64,000 nucleotides of DNA, from contig NZ_JAUSUZ010000001.1 in the NCBI RefSeq assembly GCF_030813715.1, forward strand, positions 8,476,501 to 8,540,500, in the 5' to 3' direction. The notes under the pieces are model-generated. The model saw only the letters and a program-made list of their open reading frames with translations. It did not search any database and was not told the DNA's origin. How positions within the stretch are numbered: the first letter of the stretch is position 1; every line of letters starts with the position of its first letter. A program made the position numbers and the translations under genes. Below, piece after piece: positions 61,001 through 64,000 of this stretch. Source of the DNA: Catenuloplanes indicus. Its GTDB lineage: Bacteria > Actinomycetota > Actinomycetes > Mycobacteriales > Micromonosporaceae.

Positions 61001-62419
61001 GCACCGCTGCAGCGGCTGACCGCGCAGGCCTCGTTCGCCAGCCGGTCCTCGATGGGCACCACCGCGGCACCGGCCGCGGCGGCGCCGAGCGCGGCACCGT
61101 GGACCGGGATCGGCAACTACCCGGCCAACGTGATGGACAACCGGGTCGTGTCGCTGGACGGCAAGACCTACTCCATCGCCGGCGGCAACGGCAGCGCGTC
61201 CAGCGCGAAGAACTACGTCTACGACCCGGTGGCGCAGGCCTGGTCCGGGATCGCGGACCTGCCCGAGGCGCGGAACGCGGTGACGGCCGGCGTGATCGAC
61301 GGCAAGATCTACGTCACCGGTGGCTGGGGCGCGTCCGGCCCGTCGCCGACCACCTGGGCCTACGACCCGGGCGCGAACACCTGGGCCAAGCTGGCCGACA
61401 ACCCGGCGCCGCGCGCCGCGGCCGGTCAGGCGGTGCTGGACGGCAAGCTCTACGCGATCGGCGGCTGCACCACGGCCGCCTGCACCCCGATGTCCAACTC
61501 GGTGACCGCCTACGACCCGGGCACGAACACCTGGTCGACCGCGGCCGCGTACCCGAAGTCGGTGGCGTTCAGCTCGTGCGGCGCGATCGCGGACGCGATC
61601 TACTGCACCGGCGGCAACGACGGCTCCGCCTCGCAGAAGGCGTCCTACACCTTCGACGGTACGGCGTGGACCGCGATCGCGGACGCACCGGCCGACAGCT
61701 GGGCGTCGTCGTACGCGGTGGCCAACGGCAAGCTGCTGGTCGTCGGCGGCTCGCAGGGCGGCGCGATCACCAACGCGGGCTTCGCCTACGACCCGGACGC
61801 CGGCACCTGGTCGGCACTGCCGAACGCGAACGTCGCCCGCTACCGTGGCGGCGCGGCCTGCGGCTTCTACAAGGTCGGCGGCTCGTCCGGGCAGTTCAAC
61901 GCGCTGCCGGAGAGCGAGGTGCTGCCCGGCTTCGACGAGTGCTCGACCAGCACGGACGTCTCCTGGCTCGCGCTGGACAAGACGACCGCGACGCTCGCGC
62001 CCGGCAAGTCGGTGACGGTCACGGCCACGCTCACCGGGAACGTCGAGCAGCCCGGCACGTACACCGCGGGCATCGGGATCAAGGAGAACACGCCGTACAC
62101 CGTGGCGCCGGTGCCGGTCACGCTCACCGTCCAGCCGCCCAAGACCTGGGGCAAGCTGCTCGGCACCGTGACCGGGATCAACTGCCAGGGCGTCAGCGCA
62201 CCGCTGGCCGGCGCCACCGTCCAGGTCGACTCGTGGGCGCAGTCGTTCACGTTCACCACGGACGCGACCGGTAAGTACGCGTACTGGCTGGACAACCGCA
62301 ACAACCCGCTCACGCTGATCGTCGCGAAGGACGGCTGGAAGCCCCAGACGAAGACCGCGAAGATCAACACGAGTTCGCCGACCACGGTCGACTGGGCCCT
62401 GCGCCCGACCACCTGCTGA
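58061..62419 (+). CDS. Large secreted S8 subtilase with Kelch repeats
   Basis: 1452 residues from ATG 58061, with GAGGAGAGG upstream. A Sec signal (about 1-33) and a propeptide (about 34-165) precede the peptidase domain with Asp191 (NIDTG), His238 (DGHGTHTMG) and Ser409 (GTSMAAPH). Two carboxypeptidase regulatory-like beta-sandwiches (about 485-640) come next, then a MAM/jelly-roll-like domain (about 650-825), another regulatory-like domain, a Kelch-type propeller (about 1015-1285; repeated YDP...W motifs), and a final sandwich. This resembles bacillopeptidase F-type enzymes with substrate-binding tails. All catalytic residues are intact. Confidence 0.93.
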   Translation: MFDRPHLLRAAAATAVAAASLLVSVVGTQPAQAAAKEDKIPAALDQQFAAKAEADYWIRFTAKADLGKAAATKDWNARGTAVAAELKKTANAAQEKVRAELTSAGTSFQSFWATNAIKVTGGSTMTAQKIAALPEVEGLYPSVAYEIPETKAGEDEKTVNALEWGIASINADDVWSQYGVTGENIVIANIDTGVQFDHPALVGKYRGNNGDGTFDHNYNFFDAANACAGDAPCDTDGHGTHTMGTMAGADGANQVGVAPGVKWIAANGCCPSDAALVTSGQWLLEPTDLNGQNPDASKRPNIINNSWGTRLPSNEPFMEDITNAWTASGIFGVWSNGNIGLSGCNTSGSPGSLVSNYSAGAYDVNNAIAGFSSRGAGQNGEIKPNISAPGVNVRSSVPGNGYESISGTSMAAPHLAGAIALLWSAAPALVGDVAGTRALLDGSAIDVNNTSCGGTAADNNVWGEGRLDALALLNAAPIGDTGTLAGTVTGPGGAPVAGATVAVTGAVERTLTTAADGTFSVLLPAGDYTVTIAGFGFGTVTRTVTVSNNATTTLDVALAEVPKVKITGTITDGSGHGWPLYAKVSVAGPAGVSDYTDPTDGYYEFDLPADATYQLTVDPVYPGYQTVSEDVTVGVSDVTWDKAVPVDVAACTTAPGYGWVSDGEYETFDSASTPAGWTVTDAAGRGQVWKFTDDGNRGNKTGGTGGFAIVDSDEYGAGGAQDTSLVSPVVNLSAVTAPVIRFNQDFNWLGSDRADVDLSIDGGATWTNVLRQTTDALGPRTTEIPIPTAAGEPDVQVRFRYYDASYEWWWAVDNVLIGTTFACKPVTSGLVVGHVEDKNTGGYVNGATVTGGGTSAVTVATPDDPGLEDGFFWLVSTATGKIDYTAASPNYASQTKSVTVKANKVVTTSFQLAAGQITVTPAAVTGTVRMPDGTVSKKITVKNNGGLPVELEFSERPGGFELLRADGTKVTDKQLLAAAGAPLQRLTAQASFASRSSMGTTAAPAAAAPSAAPWTGIGNYPANVMDNRVVSLDGKTYSIAGGNGSASSAKNYVYDPVAQAWSGIADLPEARNAVTAGVIDGKIYVTGGWGASGPSPTTWAYDPGANTWAKLADNPAPRAAAGQAVLDGKLYAIGGCTTAACTPMSNSVTAYDPGTNTWSTAAAYPKSVAFSSCGAIADAIYCTGGNDGSASQKASYTFDGTAWTAIADAPADSWASSYAVANGKLLVVGGSQGGAITNAGFAYDPDAGTWSALPNANVARYRGGAACGFYKVGGSSGQFNALPESEVLPGFDECSTSTDVSWLALDKTTATLAPGKSVTVTATLTGNVEQPGTYTAGIGIKENTPYTVAPVPVTLTVQPPKTWGKLLGTVTGINCQGVSAPLAGATVQVDSWAQSFTFTTDATGKYAYWLDNRNNPLTLIVAKDGWKPQTKTAKINTSSPTTVDWALRPTTC

Positions 62420-62435
62420 CACTCGGTCCCCTCAC

Positions 62436-62471
62436 GGGCCCGTCCCCTGCCGCGCGGCGGGGGGCGGGCCC
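62436..62471 (+). terminator. Terminator after subtilase
   Basis: GGGCCCGTCCCCTGCCGC (62436-62453) pairs with 62454-62471 over 18 positions with two wobble pairs and essentially no loop, 17 bases after the stop. Confidence 0.75.
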
Positions 62472-62674
62472 TTCCCTGTGGCGCTCGTCACGTCACGCTT
62501 TCGGGCCGGCCTGGGACGCATAGACGCAGGTGGCTCGCGTCGACGTCCCCAAAAAGGTGACCTTTCGGCTTAAGAGAACGGAAAACCTCATAGCGGGCAG
62601 GCGTGCTAACGTTCCGGCCACCAGCACTTGGGAACGCTCCCAGTCACCCCAAAGCACCTCATATAGGGATCGCC

Positions 62675-63961
62675 ATGACTTCTGTCATCGTGGCCGCCAC
62701 GCCCTTCCACGGACACGTCACCCCGCTTCTCACCACCGCCACCGATCTGGCCGCCCGCGGCCACGACGTGCTGTTCCTGACCGGCGCGCGATACGCCGGC
62801 CGGGTCCGCGCGGCCGGACTGCGGTTCGCCGCGCTCGACCCGGAGGCCGACTTCGACGACCGGGACATGGACGCCTCGTTCCCCGGCTTCGCGGACGTGC
62901 CGCCCGGACCGGGACAGCACGCGTTCTTCTGGCAGCGCGTCTTCGCTGACGCGGCCGGGGCACAGCACCGGCAGCTGACCGCGCTGCTCACCGAGTTCCC
63001 CGCGGACGTACTGGTGCACGACACGATCTTTCTCGGCGCGCTGCCGTTCTCGCTCGCCGACCATCCCGGCCGGCCGGTCACCGTCTGCCTGGGCGTGCTG
63101 CCACCCATGCTGACCAGCGCGGACGCGCCGCCCTTCGGGCTCGGTGCGCCGTACACCGCGGACCGCGACCGGATCGGCGCGCTCAACACCGAGCTGCGCG
63201 AGGCGTACGCGGACATGCAGCGCGACATCGAGAAGACGTTTGCCGGCCTCGGTGTGCCGCTGCCCGGCTTCATCTTCGACTGCGCGGTCACCGCGCCCGA
63301 CCACTACCTCCAGCTCACCGTCCCGGCGTTCGAGTACCCGCGCGCGGACGCGCCCGCGTCGTTCCGGTGCGCCGGTGCGCTGCCGCCGTCGGCCGGTGGC
63401 GCCTACGATCCGCCGGACTGGTGGCCGCAGCTGGGTGCCGGACGGCCGGTGGTCGTGGTCACCCAGGGCACGCTCGCCAACGACGACCTGACCGAACTGA
63501 TCGTCCCGGCGATGCGCGGACTGGACGGACTGGACGCGCTGGTCGTGGCCGCCACCGCGCGCCCGGACGGCCCGGCCGAGGTGCACCGGCTGCTGCCGGA
63601 CCGGCCGGGCAACGCCCGGGTGGAGGGCTACATCCCGTTCGACCTGCTGCTGCCGTACGCGGACGTGCTGGTCACCAACGGTGGGTACGGCGGCGTGCAC
63701 ACCGCGCTGCACCACGGCGTACCGCTGGTGGTGGCCGGCGACACCGAGGACAAGGCCGAGGTCGCCGCGCGCGTCGCCTGGTCCGGCGTCGGCGTGGACC
63801 TGCGCACCGGCCGGCCCGCACCGGAGCGGGTGCGGGACGCGGTCCGCACCGTGCTGAGCGACGCGGCGTACCGGCAGCACGCGCGGGCCATGCGCGACGA
63901 GTTCGCCCGGCACGACCCGCTCCAGGCGCTCGCGGCGGTGGTCGGCGGGGCGGCCCGGTGA
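62675..63961 (+). CDS. MGT-family glycosyltransferase (GT1)
   Basis: 428 residues from ATG 62675, with AGGGATC upstream. A GT-B fold is evident: N-terminal SVIVAATPFHGHVTPLLTTA (His of the HGH motif as likely catalytic base) and C-terminal nucleotide-sugar region VEGYIPFDLLLPYADVLVTN, then GGYGGVHTALHHGVPLVVAG. This matches macrolide/UDP-glucuronosyl-type glycosyltransferases, which add sugars to small lipophilic acceptors, for self-resistance or natural product decoration. Its stop overlaps the next start (GTGA). Confidence 0.92.
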   Translation: MTSVIVAATPFHGHVTPLLTTATDLAARGHDVLFLTGARYAGRVRAAGLRFAALDPEADFDDRDMDASFPGFADVPPGPGQHAFFWQRVFADAAGAQHRQLTALLTEFPADVLVHDTIFLGALPFSLADHPGRPVTVCLGVLPPMLTSADAPPFGLGAPYTADRDRIGALNTELREAYADMQRDIEKTFAGLGVPLPGFIFDCAVTAPDHYLQLTVPAFEYPRADAPASFRCAGALPPSAGGAYDPPDWWPQLGAGRPVVVVTQGTLANDDLTELIVPAMRGLDGLDALVVAATARPDGPAEVHRLLPDRPGNARVEGYIPFDLLLPYADVLVTNGGYGGVHTALHHGVPLVVAGDTEDKAEVAARVAWSGVGVDLRTGRPAPERVRDAVRTVLSDAAYRQHARAMRDEFARHDPLQALAAVVGGAAR

Positions 63962-64000
63962 CCGACGCGCTGCTCGCCGAGCGGCTGCTCGCGCTGATCG
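63958..64000 (+). CDS. Start of a coupled gene, cut by window end
   Basis: GTG at 63958 overlaps the glycosyltransferase stop by 4 bases and opens a frame beginning VTDALLAERLLALI. Only 14 codons are inside the window, so the product cannot be identified. Coupling suggests a function shared with the glycosyltransferase. Confidence 0.6.
   Translation, partial: MTDALLAERLLALI

Noticed and set aside
58025-62422. 1465-codon minus-strand open frame opposite the subtilase
   Set aside because: Shadow frame without motifs; the plus strand has the complete catalytic triad and ordered domains.

Overview
The window is very GC-rich (hand counts of typical lines give roughly 70-80% G+C), uses many GTG starts and a few TTG starts, and has purine-rich ribosome binding sites, short intergenic gaps and many secreted enzymes. 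The gene set includes an F420-type LLM oxidoreductase, DUF4142, EcsC, MEDS-HATPase, TAP-family peptidase and secreted RHS proteins. This suggests a filamentous actinomycete, most likely Micromonosporaceae (Actinoplanes/Catenuloplanes-like). The genus is an inference. No rRNA, tRNA, CRISPR array, insertion sequence or origin was seen.

Layout. 1-3100: a PadR/membrane-protein pair, the beheaded tail of a GH51 arabinofuranosidase and a secreted GH43-AbfB arabinan enzyme. 3373-8413: the first secreted RHS/YD-repeat protein, a strong hairpin, and a 64-residue two-helix membrane ORF. 8892-19292: mostly single housekeeping-type or regulatory genes (frameshifted glycosidase, EcsC, acetyltransferase, CoaD-like, beta-lactamase fold, GntR, alpha/beta hydrolase, rhodanese, HIT, VOC, DUF4142) mixed with truncated methyltransferases. 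19446-23697: quinone oxidoreductase, zinc-ribbon SDR, and a translationally coupled MEDS-STAS / MEDS-HATPase pair. 23765-25351: aldo/keto reductase debris and a LuxR-type regulator with a repeat-filled linker.

25522-36550 is the most striking part. A 1231-residue secreted FG-GAP/ricin-lectin protein and a 2284-residue RHS protein are divergently transcribed from a 227-bp region that carries two copies of the same palindrome. The RHS protein ends in a HINT autoprotease and a 108-residue putative toxin, followed at once by a small acidic ORF, the likely immunity gene. Base composition falls to about 47% G+C across the immunity ORF, as expected of an exchanged toxin/immunity cassette.

36693-45105: lycopene cyclase-like protein, GAF protein, orphan NarL-type regulator, secreted TAP peptidase, a decayed dipeptide ABC transporter locus, and an intact polar amino acid ABC transporter operon. 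46043-53323: AraC regulator, secreted GH2 enzyme with a LamG-like tail, TetR/LLM divergent pair, a secreted lectin closely resembling cyanobacterial MVL, and a PhoX-like phosphatase. 53814-64000: class A penicillin-binding protein with PASTA, a membrane-anchored unknown, a large S8 subtilase with Kelch repeats, an MGT-type glycosyltransferase, and the first codons of a coupled gene.

Two themes recur: secreted multidomain proteins (carbohydrate-active enzymes, RHS toxins, lectins, proteases), and an unusual density of truncated or disabled genes beside short tandem repeats or inverted repeats. This looks like an accessory, recombination-prone part of the chromosome.
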